Part shown: positions 1-7,985 of the stretch, one piece after another
How positions within the stretch are numbered: position 1 is the stretch's first letter
Layout: each line of letters starts with the position of its first letter
Origin: Eubacteriaceae bacterium
GTDB lineage: Bacteria > Bacillota > Clostridia > Eubacteriales > Eubacteriaceae
Length of the DNA: 64,000 nucleotides
Assembly (NCBI GenBank): GCA_017405085.1
Contig: JAFRBB010000051.1
Span: 1 to 64,000, forward strand
Direction: 5' to 3'
Made by a program: the position numbers and the translations under genes
The notes under the pieces: generated by a model
What the model saw: only the letters and a program-made list of their open reading frames with translations
Told to the model about the DNA's origin: nothing
Databases searched by the model: none

Positions 1-139
1 ATTATGAAGAAAAAGGGATTGATTCCAAACAGCAGTTCTTTTATTTTTTGCATTCAAAGCTTTTTTATGTCGAAAATCGTTCCAAATAGAAAAGCCGTGC
101 TTAACTCAGTTGTTTAAACACGACTTTGTCTTTGGTCTG

Positions 140-162
140 AAGCGAACGATTGACGTTCGCTT
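140..162. terminator. Hairpin downstream of the PIN-TRAM gene
   Basis: Perfect 9-bp inverted repeat (AAGCGAACG / CGTTCGCTT) with a 5-nt loop, about 45 bases past the stop of the minus-strand PIN-TRAM gene. There is no strong T run on either side, so it may be a weak terminator or an mRNA 3'-end stabiliser. The rest of positions 1-205 shows no gene. Confidence 0.4.
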
Positions 163-205
163 ATTTCGTATCGTTCTGTTGAAATGAAATCACAGGCCGC
201 GAAAA

Positions 206-1390
206 TCAGCCGTCGATGGAACTCGGTCTCGCGAAAATCATGCGGCCCGCCGCGGTTTGCAGCACCGTTGTCACGTCCACGTCAATGTCCTGACCGATCA
301 GCTTTCTGCCGTTTTCCACGACAATCATGGTGCCATCTTCAAGGAAGGCCACCGCCTGGCCGGCTTCCTTGCCGTTTTTCACAGGCTGAACGTGCATCAC
401 CTCACCGGGCAGCACCACAGGCTTGACCGCATTGGCCAGTTCATTGATATTGAGCACCGATATCCCGCGCACACCGGCAACCTTGTTAAGGTTGTAATCA
501 TTGGTAACAATCGTCGCCTTGATCTGTTTGGCCATGTGCAAAAGCTTTTCGTCCACACCGCTCAAATCGTCATAGTCCTCTTCGCGGATTTCCACGCGAT
601 CTTCAAATTCCGTTTGCAAATCTGCGATAATGTCCAGTCCTCTTCGGCCTCTGGCGCGTTTGAGATCATCGCCGTGATCCGCCAGAAGCTGAAGCTCCCC
701 GACGACAAACACAGGAATGATCATCTGCCCTTCAATAAAACCGGTACGCAAAATATCCCCGATTCGCCCGTCGATAATCACGCTGGTATCGAGAAGTTTC
801 GGCTTCGCGACGGCTTTTTTTCGCGAGATGCGCAATTTGCCGGCTACGCCTTCAAGGCGTTTTTCCCGTTCTTTGTCGCTGTCTTTTTCCTTTTTCTCTT
901 TGTCGCGGTCACGATCAAAACGCTCCTGAAGCTGCAGAAAATAAGATTGAAATTCGTCGCGCCGCTGCAAAGGAATCGTCACGCCGAGATAAGCGGCCAG
1001 CACATAGACCAGCGCCGTCAAAAGCAATGACAGCCATCTGATCGGAATGAGCGCCAAAGCGCTGCTGATGAGCATGGCAATCAAAAGCCCGATAATGAGT
1101 CCGACAATCCCCAGGACCACATCCATCATGCGGACACCACGCAAGCTTTCTTCGACAGCTTTTGAGATTTTTTTGATGAGCCCCGCAACAACGGGAAATA
1201 AAATATAAAAAATAATTCCAAAAATAAGAACAAATCCGCCGTAAATACCTATCTGATAAGCAACCTGGTCACGCAGCATCGATTCATTGATAAAAGATAA
1301 AAACCCGCTGCGGATTAAAGGCCCTGCCAACAGATAACCGGTAATGGCACCGAGAAGCGCGAAAGCCCATCGTAAAATTTTTTGCAACAT
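206..1390 (-). CDS. Membrane PIN-TRAM domain protein (YacL-like)
   Basis: 394 aa. The first ~140 residues hold about four hydrophobic membrane segments, followed by a highly charged Lys/Glu/Asp linker. A PIN nuclease-like domain begins at the LLDTSVIIDGR motif, whose aspartate is one of the metal-binding acids of the family, and a TRAM-type RNA-binding domain forms the C terminus. This is the architecture of Bacillus YacL, a presumed membrane-tethered RNase; its target is not known. The start was placed at MLQK because AGGAGGTGAGGAGG lies directly before that ATG; an in-frame ATG 13 codons earlier sits ahead of this ribosome site. In many Firmicutes it follows carD, as it does here, but a terminator and its own promoter separate the two. 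Confidence 0.85.
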   Translation of the reverse strand: MLQKILRWAFALLGAITGYLLAGPLIRSGFLSFINESMLRDQVAYQIGIYGGFVLIFGIIFYILFPVVAGLIKKISKAVEESLRGVRMMDVVLGIVGLIIGLLIAMLISSALALIPIRWLSLLLTALVYVLAAYLGVTIPLQRRDEFQSYFLQLQERFDRDRDKEKKEKDSDKEREKRLEGVAGKLRISRKKAVAKPKLLDTSVIIDGRIGDILRTGFIEGQMIIPVFVVGELQLLADHGDDLKRARGRRGLDIIADLQTEFEDRVEIREEDYDDLSGVDEKLLHMAKQIKATIVTNDYNLNKVAGVRGISVLNINELANAVKPVVLPGEVMHVQPVKNGKEAGQAVAFLEDGTMIVVENGRKLIGQDIDVDVTTVLQTAAGRMIFARPSSIDG

Positions 1391-1445
1391 CCTCCTCACC
1401 TCCTTTCCTGAACATTTTATCAGGTTCATTGAGTAAACCCATTTT

Positions 1446-1454
1446 ATTATACCA
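1446..1454 (-). promoter_or_regulatory. Extended -10 promoter for the PIN-TRAM gene
   Basis: TGGTATAAT on the minus strand, 56 bases before the chosen start. The -35 position 17 bp upstream is poor (TATGTC), so the TG extension probably compensates. Confidence 0.55.
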
Positions 1455-1566
1455 TGTTTTCTTAAACTGACATAAACAAAATTAAATAAAATGATGAAAA
1501 TTTGTTTTTCAAATATGAAATTTTGTTTGGTGTTTTTATTTTACAGACCATGAAGACACTTTCTCA

Positions 1567-1594
1567 TCAAAAAAACGGACAACTCTTGTCCGTT
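1567..1594 (-). terminator. Rho-independent terminator of carD
   Basis: Perfect 9-bp stem (AACGGACAA / TTGTCCGTT) with a 3-nt loop, followed on the minus strand by seven T. It lies just past the carD stop and separates carD from the PIN-TRAM gene. Confidence 0.85.
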
Positions 1595-1606
1595 CCCGAT
1601 GTTTTG

Positions 1607-2086
1607 TTAATTCCGAATTGCCGAATCAATCGTTTTTTCCGCTTCTTCTTTTGTTTTATTGTCAACAGCCATAATTTCACTGATTAAAAAACCTTTGGCC
1701 GAATGGAGCATCTTTTTTTCACCGCCGGAAAGCCCCTTTCCCCGGTCGAGAATCGTGAGATTTTTGACCACTTTTGCCGTGTTGACGCTATCCCCGCTTT
1801 TCAGAAGACTGAGATTATCCTGATAGCGTTTGGACCAATTGTTTTCCATGGGGTCCAAATCGCCGCCGAGAGCAGTGATAATGGCCTCCACGTCATCGTG
1901 TCCGCCGATGGGCCGCATGCCGATGGATTCCGCCTTGTCGACAGGGATTAAGATTTCCAATTGATTGCCGATGATGGTGACGGAATAATAATCCTTGCGT
2001 TCTCCGAGAATCTTTTTTTCTTCCACCGATTGGATGACGCCGGCACCATGCATGGGATAAATAATTTTGTCTCCGACACTAAACAT
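1607..2086 (-). CDS. carD: CarD/CdnL-family RNA polymerase-binding regulator
   Basis: 159 aa. The N terminus (FSVGDKIIYPMHGAGVI) is the conserved start of the CarD_TRCF Tudor-like domain that contacts the RNA polymerase beta subunit. The C-terminal half is helical, with the basic/tryptophan patch (NNWSKRYQDNL) expected of the DNA-binding domain. Known CarD/CdnL proteins stabilise open promoter complexes, especially at rRNA promoters. GGAGGAG precedes the ATG. It has a perfect consensus promoter, a ~185-nt 5' leader and its own terminator, so it appears to be a single-gene unit. Confidence 0.9.
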   Translation of the reverse strand: MFSVGDKIIYPMHGAGVIQSVEEKKILGERKDYYSVTIIGNQLEILIPVDKAESIGMRPIGGHDDVEAIITALGGDLDPMENNWSKRYQDNLSLLKSGDSVNTAKVVKNLTILDRGKGLSGGEKKMLHSAKGFLISEIMAVDNKTKEEAEKTIDSAIRN

Positions 2087-2118
2087 TTTCTAAACTCCTC
2101 CGGCTTTCTAAAACTTGA

Positions 2119-2138
2119 TGTCAACGTACGGATTGACA
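2119..2138. repeat. Inverted repeat in the carD leader
   Basis: TGTCAA-N8-TTGACA between the carD promoter and its start codon. It could be an operator or mRNA hairpin, or chance. Confidence 0.2.
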
Positions 2139-2279
2139 ACGCTTTTTTGACAAAGACGCGACCCCCGAGCAAAATTTTCGGCGGTAAATAATGGCGCGCA
2201 CCGATGCTAAAACCAAATTGCGACATGATCTGTTATTATTTTAACCTTTTGTCGGATTTTTTGCAAATAAAAATTTTTA

Positions 2280-2308
2280 ATTATAATGGAATTATCTATC
2301 TTTGTCAA
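2280..2308 (-). promoter_or_regulatory. Consensus sigma-A promoter of carD
   Basis: TTGACA at 2303-2308, a 17-bp spacer and TATAAT at 2280-2285, read on the minus strand: a perfect match to consensus. The start site would be near 2273. The ~300-bp region from 2290 to the tex stop is AT-rich and shows no gene. Confidence 0.8.
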
Positions 2309-2545
2309 TTACTTTATCGCTATAATTTATTTAAATACATACATCTTCAAAAAAAGTAAATTATTTTAACATCTGCTATAGAATGTCTTTTTTTCTTAAA
2401 TCATGGATAAAGAAAATCCGCCGACAAATCCATTTTGTTTCATTCCCAAAGGAACAATTCAATTGGATAATCTTCGTCAAAAACAAAAATTTTGCAGATC
2501 ATATTTTTTGCAGCAGTCCATCGCGCATTGGGCATTGAACGCCGA

Positions 2546-2570
2546 AAGCGCCGGCATGAAACCGGCGCTT
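2546..2570 (-). terminator. Hairpin after tex
   Basis: Perfect 9-bp GC-rich stem (AAGCGCCGG / CCGGCGCTT) with a 7-nt loop, 21 bases past the tex stop. The T tract is weak on the minus strand, so termination efficiency is uncertain. Confidence 0.5.
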
Positions 2571-2590
2571 AGAAGAAGTTGTTCGCAAAA

Positions 2591-4735
2591 TTATTTCATT
2601 GTCAGGCTGATGCGCTCGCGCTTTTTGTCAACGGAGAGCACCCGCACATCCACAATATCCCCGACGGCAAGGACCTCGGAGGGATGCTTGATATAGCGCG
2701 TCGTAATTTCGGAAATGTGAACAAGGCCGTCTTCATGCACGCCGATGTCCACAAAGGCGCCGAAATCAATGACATTGCGCACGGTACCGCGAAGGCTCAT
2801 CCCCGGTTCCAAATCGTCGATGGTCATGACATCGCTTTTCAAAACCGGCGCAGGCGCCTCATCTCTGGGATCCCGTCCGGGTTTTTTAAGCTCCGCGATG
2901 ATATCCCGCAAAGTCGGCTCACCAATGCCGAGTTCTTTAGCTTTCTCCTTCACATTCACCTTGTCCAGGACATCGGCCGTGGCTTTCAATCGCTCACCGA
3001 CCAAATCCTCTTCGGTCAGACCGAGTTTTTGCAAAAGCGCCTTTGCCGCGTCATAGGATTCCGGATGGACACCGGTGTTGTCCAACACCGACACGCCCTC
3101 GGGAATGCGCAAAAACCCCGCGCATTGTTCATAAGCTTTGTTGCCGAGGCCTTTGACTTTAAGCAGCTGTTTTCTCTCCGTGAAAGGGCCGTTTTCCTCA
3201 CGGTAGGCGATAATATTTTTGGCGATGCTTTGGGACACGCCGGAAACGTGCTTTAACAGCGATACCGATGCCCGGTTGACATTGACCCCGACGTTGTTGA
3301 CGGCGTCCTCCACCGTCGCGTCAAGGACCGTCTCCAAAGCCTTTTGATTGACGTCGTGCTGATATTGGCCAACGCCAAGATGCTTGGGATCAATTTTGAC
3401 GAGCTCTGCCAAAGGATCCTGAAGTCTTCCGCCGATGGAAATCGCCCCGCGCAGCGACACGTTTAAGTCCGGGTATTCCTCGGTCCCCAAATCCGACGCC
3501 GAATACACCGACGCCCCCGCTTCGTTGACAATGACATAATCCACGTGATGCTTCGTTTTTTTGAGCATGTCGGCGACAAATTGCTCGCTTTCCCGGGAAG
3601 CGGTTCCGTTGCCAATGGCAATGAGTTCCACGTTGAGCCTTTCGATCATGTCGAGCAGAATACGCTCGGACTTTTCCACTTGATGGTGAGGCATTGTCGG
3701 ATAAACCGTCGTCGTCTCAAGGACTTTTCCCATGCCGTCCAAGACGGCAATTTTACATCCGGTGCGGTAAGCCGGGTCAAATCCCATGGTCACCTTATCT
3801 TTGAAGGGTCTCGTCATCAAAAGCTTTTTTAAGTTGATGCCGAAATTTCGGATGGCCGACGCCTCTGCCCGCTCTTTAAGCCCAGCGCGCAGTTCCCGCT
3901 CCACCGATGGAAAAATAAGTCTTTTATAGCTGTCGGCAATGGCGTCGCCAAGATAATGGCTGCAGCCCTTCGGCGCGTAATGTTTCACGAGGCCCTTTGT
4001 CATGGCATCGGGAAATCCTTCGAGCTTGACCGTCAGCACTTTCTTTTTCTCACCGCGGTTGACTGCCAGAATCCGGTGATCGGCCATTTTGGCAATGGGT
4101 TCGGTATAATCATAATAATTTTGAAATTCCGTTTCGGTATCGGCAAAATCCGGTGTGACATGGGCTTGCAAAAGCGAACGCTCAGCCAAGAAATTCCGAA
4201 CGGCCTTTCTGGCCGCCGCGTCGTCGCTGACATCCTCAGCCACGATATCCATGGCGCCGTCAAGGGCTTCCTTGGCGCTTGACACCTCTTTTTCCGGATC
4301 GACAAATTGAACGGCCCGTTCCTCGAGCACCGCGTCCTGAGCCCGTTTTTTAAACATGAGCTCCGCCAAGGGCTCCAGGCCCTTTTCTCTGGCGATAGTG
4401 GCTCTTGTGCGTTTCTTTTGCTTGTAGGGCAAATAGAGATCTTCCACCTCGGTCAGGGTTTTGGCCGCGCCGATCGCCTTGGCGAGCTCCGGCGTCATTT
4501 TGCCCCGCTCGGTAATGGCCGCGATGACCTCCTCGCGCCGCTTATCCAGCTTTCTTAAATAAGCCAGCCTTGTATTGAGTTCGCGCAGCACGGCATCATC
4601 CAAGTTGCCGGTTTTTTCTTTGCGGTAACGGGCAATAAAAGGAATGGTATTGCCCTCATCAATCAGATCAATCGCGGCCTGAGCTTGTTCCGGTTGAATG
4701 GAAAACTCCTTGGCCAACACTTCGGTTATATTCAC
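2591..4735 (-). CDS. tex: Tex-family S1 RNA-binding transcription accessory protein
   Basis: 714 aa, the usual length. The N terminus (IDEGNTIPFIARYRKEKTG) is the conserved Tex helical region. The middle contains the YqgF/RNase H-like fold (DPAYRTGCKIAVLDGMGKV), then HhH segments, and the last ~75 residues are an S1 domain (GTVRNVIDFGAFVDIGVHEDGLVHIS). Tex/Spt6-like proteins bind RNA and affect transcription elongation and expression. The start is GTG, with AAGGAGG seven bases upstream (AAGGAGGAAACGTG). It looks monocistronic. Confidence 0.95.
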   Translation of the reverse strand: MNITEVLAKEFSIQPEQAQAAIDLIDEGNTIPFIARYRKEKTGNLDDAVLRELNTRLAYLRKLDKRREEVIAAITERGKMTPELAKAIGAAKTLTEVEDLYLPYKQKKRTRATIAREKGLEPLAELMFKKRAQDAVLEERAVQFVDPEKEVSSAKEALDGAMDIVAEDVSDDAAARKAVRNFLAERSLLQAHVTPDFADTETEFQNYYDYTEPIAKMADHRILAVNRGEKKKVLTVKLEGFPDAMTKGLVKHYAPKGCSHYLGDAIADSYKRLIFPSVERELRAGLKERAEASAIRNFGINLKKLLMTRPFKDKVTMGFDPAYRTGCKIAVLDGMGKVLETTTVYPTMPHHQVEKSERILLDMIERLNVELIAIGNGTASRESEQFVADMLKKTKHHVDYVIVNEAGASVYSASDLGTEEYPDLNVSLRGAISIGGRLQDPLAELVKIDPKHLGVGQYQHDVNQKALETVLDATVEDAVNNVGVNVNRASVSLLKHVSGVSQSIAKNIIAYREENGPFTERKQLLKVKGLGNKAYEQCAGFLRIPEGVSVLDNTGVHPESYDAAKALLQKLGLTEEDLVGERLKATADVLDKVNVKEKAKELGIGEPTLRDIIAELKKPGRDPRDEAPAPVLKSDVMTIDDLEPGMSLRGTVRNVIDFGAFVDIGVHEDGLVHISEITTRYIKHPSEVLAVGDIVDVRVLSVDKKRERISLTMK

Positions 4736-5027
4736 GTTTCCTCCTTGTGCGCGTCAAATGAAAGTCATCGACTCTCTACGAAATTGCCTGTTGATAACGC
4801 GCGTTCATCGTTGATTGTCATTCTCAAAAAAATGCCGAAATATAGTCTAACACAAAGCGCCATTTTGCGCCAATTTAAAATAATAAAAACCCTTAGATAA
4901 AGATGTTTCATTTTCTCCTGAAAAGACTTTCTTGACGCGGCAAATTTTTCTTAGGAAACCTTTGAACGAATGATGACAGGCGCGGCATATGCTGTTAAAG
5001 GTTAAAAGCTTCGCCGGCAAAATCGTC

Positions 5028-5070
5028 AAAAAACGCAAAAGCGGATAGTGATGAGCTATCCGCTTTTGCG
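5028..5070 (-). terminator. Strong Rho-independent terminator
   Basis: Perfect 15-bp stem (CGCAAAAGCGGATAG and its complement) with a 7-nt loop, followed by TTTTTT on the minus strand. It ends the murE transcript and/or the candidate small RNA. Confidence 0.9.
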
Positions 5071-5137
5071 TAAAATAAGGAAAAGAAATGAAAATTTTAT
5101 AGTATCGCCGTACCCGACGAGTTCTTAGCCTTTTGAT
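5028..5137 (-). ncRNA. Candidate small RNA (or murE 3' leader-terminator)
   Basis: On the minus strand a TGCTATAAT extended -10 is followed by about 70 nt containing a short hairpin (TCGTCG-GGTA-CGGCGA) and then the strong terminator at 5028-5070. The predicted transcript is about 110 nt with no good ORF. It starts about 50 bases after the murE stop, so it could instead be the processed 3' end of the murE mRNA. Confidence 0.35.
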
Positions 5138-5143
5138 GTTTCT

Positions 5144-5152
5144 ATTATAGCA
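5144..5152 (-). promoter_or_regulatory. Extended -10 element of the candidate small RNA
   Basis: TGCTATAAT on the minus strand. The -35 at optimal spacing is poor (TACAAA). Confidence 0.4.
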
Positions 5153-5186
5153 AATTTTGTTTCTATTTTGTATCTTTTTTTTAATA

Positions 5187-6674
5187 TTAAGAATTGCTTA
5201 AGTTTTCTTCGGCGATCACGGACAAAATCACGTCTTTTTCATAATAAGGTCTGACGCCTTTCCGGCTGGTTTCGGTTTTTTCATGGCCCTTACCGGCAAA
5301 AATGACCACATCCCCGGGCATGGCCATGCTCAAGGCCTTGACCGTCGCTTCACGCCTGTCGGTTACGCGGGTGTATTGATCGGTGACGGGTTTAACCGCC
5401 GCTTCTATCTCGTCAATGATAATTTCGGGATCCTCAGTTCGGGAGTTATCCGAGGTGATGACGGTAAAATCCGCGCCTTTGGCGGATATTTCTCCCATGA
5501 TCGGCCGTTTCCCTTTATCTCTGTCGCCGCCGCATCCAAAGACGCAGATAATGCGCTTCGGTCCGAGTTCCCGCACGGTTTTGAGCAGATTTTCAAGGGC
5601 GTCCGGCGAATGAGCATAGTCCACGACGATATCAAAGGGCAGCTCGGCTTTGATGCGCTCCATTCGGCCTTCCACCACCGGTGCGTCAGCCAGGGCCTTG
5701 GTGATCATTTCCCAGGAAATACCGGCTTCGTGAGCGATGAGCGCCGCCACTGTCGCGTTGTCCACCATAAACCGGCCGATCACATCCAGAAAGATCGTAT
5801 GGCTCCCGCCTTCGTATTCAATCGTAAATCGGCTGCCGGAAGTGGAGAGATCCACATCGGTGATGCGGCAATCCGCTTCGGCACCGGTTCCGTAGGTGAT
5901 GATTTTTAAATCGGGATGTTTTTCCCGGACAATCTCAATGAGCTTTCTCCCCCAGGGATCGTCGGCGTTGATCACCGCCGCCTTTGAGGTCTGATCGAAA
6001 AGCCGCGTCTTGGCTTCAAAATAATTTTGAAAATTCTTGTGATAGTCCAGATGGTCCTGGGTTAAATTGGTAAAAGCCGCGTAATCAAAATCCACATCGA
6101 CCAGACGTTCCAAATCGAGAGCCTGAGATGACGCTTCCATCACCAACGCGTCGGCCCCTTCCCGCACCGCCCGGTCAGCAAAAGCCTGAAGATCCCGGGA
6201 TTCCGAGGTGGTGCGTCCTTTGTTGTCGATAATGGTGTCGCCGATTTGATCGTCAATGGTGCCCATCCGGGCAATTTTTTTGCCCGCCGTCCGCAGAACA
6301 TGGCTGAGAAAATAGGTGGTGCTGGTTTTGCCGTTGGTGCCCGTGATGCCGCATACGGTGAGCTTTTCGGTGGGATGATCGAAAAATCGGGCAGCGATTC
6401 GTCCCAACATAAACCGGCAGTCCGTCACTTTAATGTACACCACATCGTCATGGTACTCCTCAAGTTCCGCCTGATGCACGATGACCTTGGCGCCGCGTTT
6501 GACGGCGTCTTCAACAAAGCGGTGTCCGTCGGTGGCAAACCCGAAAATCGCCACAAACAACGCGCCGGGCACAGCGGTTCTCGAATCGTAAACCACATCG
6601 CTGATCTGAACATCGATACCGCCGTTTTTAATTTCGATTATTTCCGTCTCTTTGATTAAATCTCGATAATGCAT
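5187..6674 (-). CDS. murE: UDP-MurNAc-tripeptide synthetase MurE
   Basis: 495 aa cytoplasmic ligase adding the third amino acid to the peptidoglycan stem peptide. It shows the Mur ligase P-loop GITGTNGKTSTT near residue 110, the YHKNFQNYFEAK segment carrying the conserved lysine that is carbamylated in Mur ligases, and the C-terminal domain with VVDYAHSPDALEN and GCGGDRDKGKRP. The motif that selects the incoming residue, normally DNPR in diaminopimelate enzymes, reads DNSR here (residues 409-412). The arginine is kept but the proline is not, so the amino acid added cannot be read with confidence. GAGAGGAAG precedes the ATG. Confidence 0.93.
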   Translation of the reverse strand: MHYRDLIKETEIIEIKNGGIDVQISDVVYDSRTAVPGALFVAIFGFATDGHRFVEDAVKRGAKVIVHQAELEEYHDDVVYIKVTDCRFMLGRIAARFFDHPTEKLTVCGITGTNGKTSTTYFLSHVLRTAGKKIARMGTIDDQIGDTIIDNKGRTTSESRDLQAFADRAVREGADALVMEASSQALDLERLVDVDFDYAAFTNLTQDHLDYHKNFQNYFEAKTRLFDQTSKAAVINADDPWGRKLIEIVREKHPDLKIITYGTGAEADCRITDVDLSTSGSRFTIEYEGGSHTIFLDVIGRFMVDNATVAALIAHEAGISWEMITKALADAPVVEGRMERIKAELPFDIVVDYAHSPDALENLLKTVRELGPKRIICVFGCGGDRDKGKRPIMGEISAKGADFTVITSDNSRTEDPEIIIDEIEAAVKPVTDQYTRVTDRREATVKALSMAMPGDVVIFAGKGHEKTETSRKGVRPYYEKDVILSVIAEENLSNS

Positions 6675-6755
6675 AGTCTTCCTCTCTCATCATTGCTATA
6701 GATTGATAATGCACCCTTTTTAACACATCACCAACCAATCCGCTTCCAAGATTGA

Positions 6756-7655
6756 TTACGTCGTCGGCTGTGGCGCTGCCGTCGGTTCCGGCGCCGCTGT
6801 GGGTGTGGGCTCGGGCGCCGTCGTGGGAGCCGGAGCCGCCGTCGGCTGAGGCGTCTGCGCGGCAGCGGGTGTTGGCGTCGGCGTTGCCGTGTTTTCTGTA
6901 TAATATCCATAGTCATAATCGCTGTAGCCGGAGTCGCCGGCCACGGGATTTTTGACAAATTCGGTGATGCCGTCAATGGCGATCACTTTTTTCATGAGTT
7001 CATTGCCCTTAGCGTTTACCGTGGCGGCATCCGAGGGCGTCCATTTATTTTTTGAATAAATCACATAGGGATTATTGGGATATTTGGTGCTGTTTTGCTC
7101 GGCGCCGTCCACAATGCTTTGCTTTTCGTCCGCTTTGCATAAATGCCAGTAAGGCTCGCTGGTTGTCTCATCGGTGCCGACACCCAAAATTTGATTATCG
7201 CTGCACATATACCATTTTACATTGGTCCCGGCGCTGACAAGTCGCGCGGGAAATCCGTTTCGAACGGTATACAAATCAAAAATCATGCCTTTATAGGACG
7301 ATGCTTTGGTGTCTGTGCCAATGATGAGTTCCTTCACGCCGTCGTCGTTTAAATCCGCAAGTTTATAGCCGAATTTGCTGTTGTCGAGTCCCAACACATC
7401 GTAGATGCTTGAATTGAGGCCCATGGAGCTGATGGACTCGTTGCTGTCTCCCGAAAGCGCTTTTTTGTAGCGGTCGATGATTTTGGCATAAACTTTGTTT
7501 TCATCAACGTTGGATGAGGGCGAGCTGACCCCCATTCCGGCGGATGTGCTGGGCGACGGTTCCGCTTTTTTACCGCACCCGCTCAAAGCAATCATCAACA
7601 TCGCCGCAAGGCAGAGCGCCATGAAAAAAGCGATGTGTTTTTTATCAAGTCTCAT
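6756..7655 (-). CDS. Secreted lipoprotein with Pro/Thr-rich tail
   Basis: 299 aa of unknown function. A basic N terminus, hydrophobic core and LSGC lipobox (Cys near residue 27) mark an exported lipoprotein. The middle has DLNDDGVKELIIGT, a calcium-loop/VCBS-like signature seen in extracellular proteins. The last ~55 residues are low-complexity Pro/Thr/Ala repeats (PTPTP, PTAAPEPT), typical of a wall-spanning linker, but nothing follows the tail, so the usual order (linker near the membrane, domain outside) is reversed. GGGAGG precedes the ATG. It lies between asnB and murE with no sign of co-function. Confidence 0.75.
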   Translation of the reverse strand: MRLDKKHIAFFMALCLAAMLMIALSGCGKKAEPSPSTSAGMGVSSPSSNVDENKVYAKIIDRYKKALSGDSNESISSMGLNSSIYDVLGLDNSKFGYKLADLNDDGVKELIIGTDTKASSYKGMIFDLYTVRNGFPARLVSAGTNVKWYMCSDNQILGVGTDETTSEPYWHLCKADEKQSIVDGAEQNSTKYPNNPYVIYSKNKWTPSDAATVNAKGNELMKKVIAIDGITEFVKNPVAGDSGYSDYDYGYYTENTATPTPTPAAAQTPQPTAAPAPTTAPEPTPTAAPEPTAAPQPTT

Positions 7656-7802
7656 TTGATTGATGACCTCCCTGGTATGAAATTCACATTTTCGATTCTC
7701 TTTTCCGTGGCCGTGAAAACGGCTTTTCCGCGTTGATCTTTTTTATATTAGTAATAATGAAGTTTTTTGATTGCTCCGCTGATATACCGGATTATCTTAG
7801 CA

Positions 7803-7811
7803 ATTATATCA
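7803..7811 (-). promoter_or_regulatory. Extended -10 promoter of the lipoprotein gene
   Basis: TGATATAAT on the minus strand about 150 bases before the start codon. The -35 is poor. Apart from this and the asnB terminator, 7656-7985 shows nothing. Confidence 0.45.
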
Positions 7812-7851
7812 CCTTTTCTCAATGAATCATAGCGTATTTATTTGTCAACGC

Positions 7852-7883
7852 AAAAAATCTCCCGCGGCATACGGAAGATTTTT
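7852..7883 (-). terminator. Rho-independent terminator of asnB
   Basis: 12-bp stem with one G-U pair (AAAAATCTTCCG / CGGGAGATTTTT on the minus strand) and a 7-nt loop, with the stem's own T run extending to six T. Confidence 0.75.
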
Positions 7884-7985
7884 GACATGTTTTTGATGAT
7901 TTAAAATGATTTGTATTGCTAAAAATGATCCAAAGTCCAGCATCTTTTCCAATTGTTTGGAAAGCGATGTGAGATAGACGCATTT

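Larger units (their letters stand above)
4740..5186. other. Intergenic region between tex and murE
   Basis: 447 bp with no recognised protein gene. It holds the candidate small RNA at 5028-5137 and, on the minus strand at 4765-4911, an open frame of 48 codons (MKHLYLRVFI start) preceded by AGGAG four bases from its ATG, only 29 bp before tex. This small frame has no recognisable motif and may be spurious. Confidence 0.5.

Noticed and set aside
1948-2226. 92-codon minus-strand frame upstream of and overlapping carD
   Set aside because: Out of frame with carD, covers the leader and carD start; no ribosome site.
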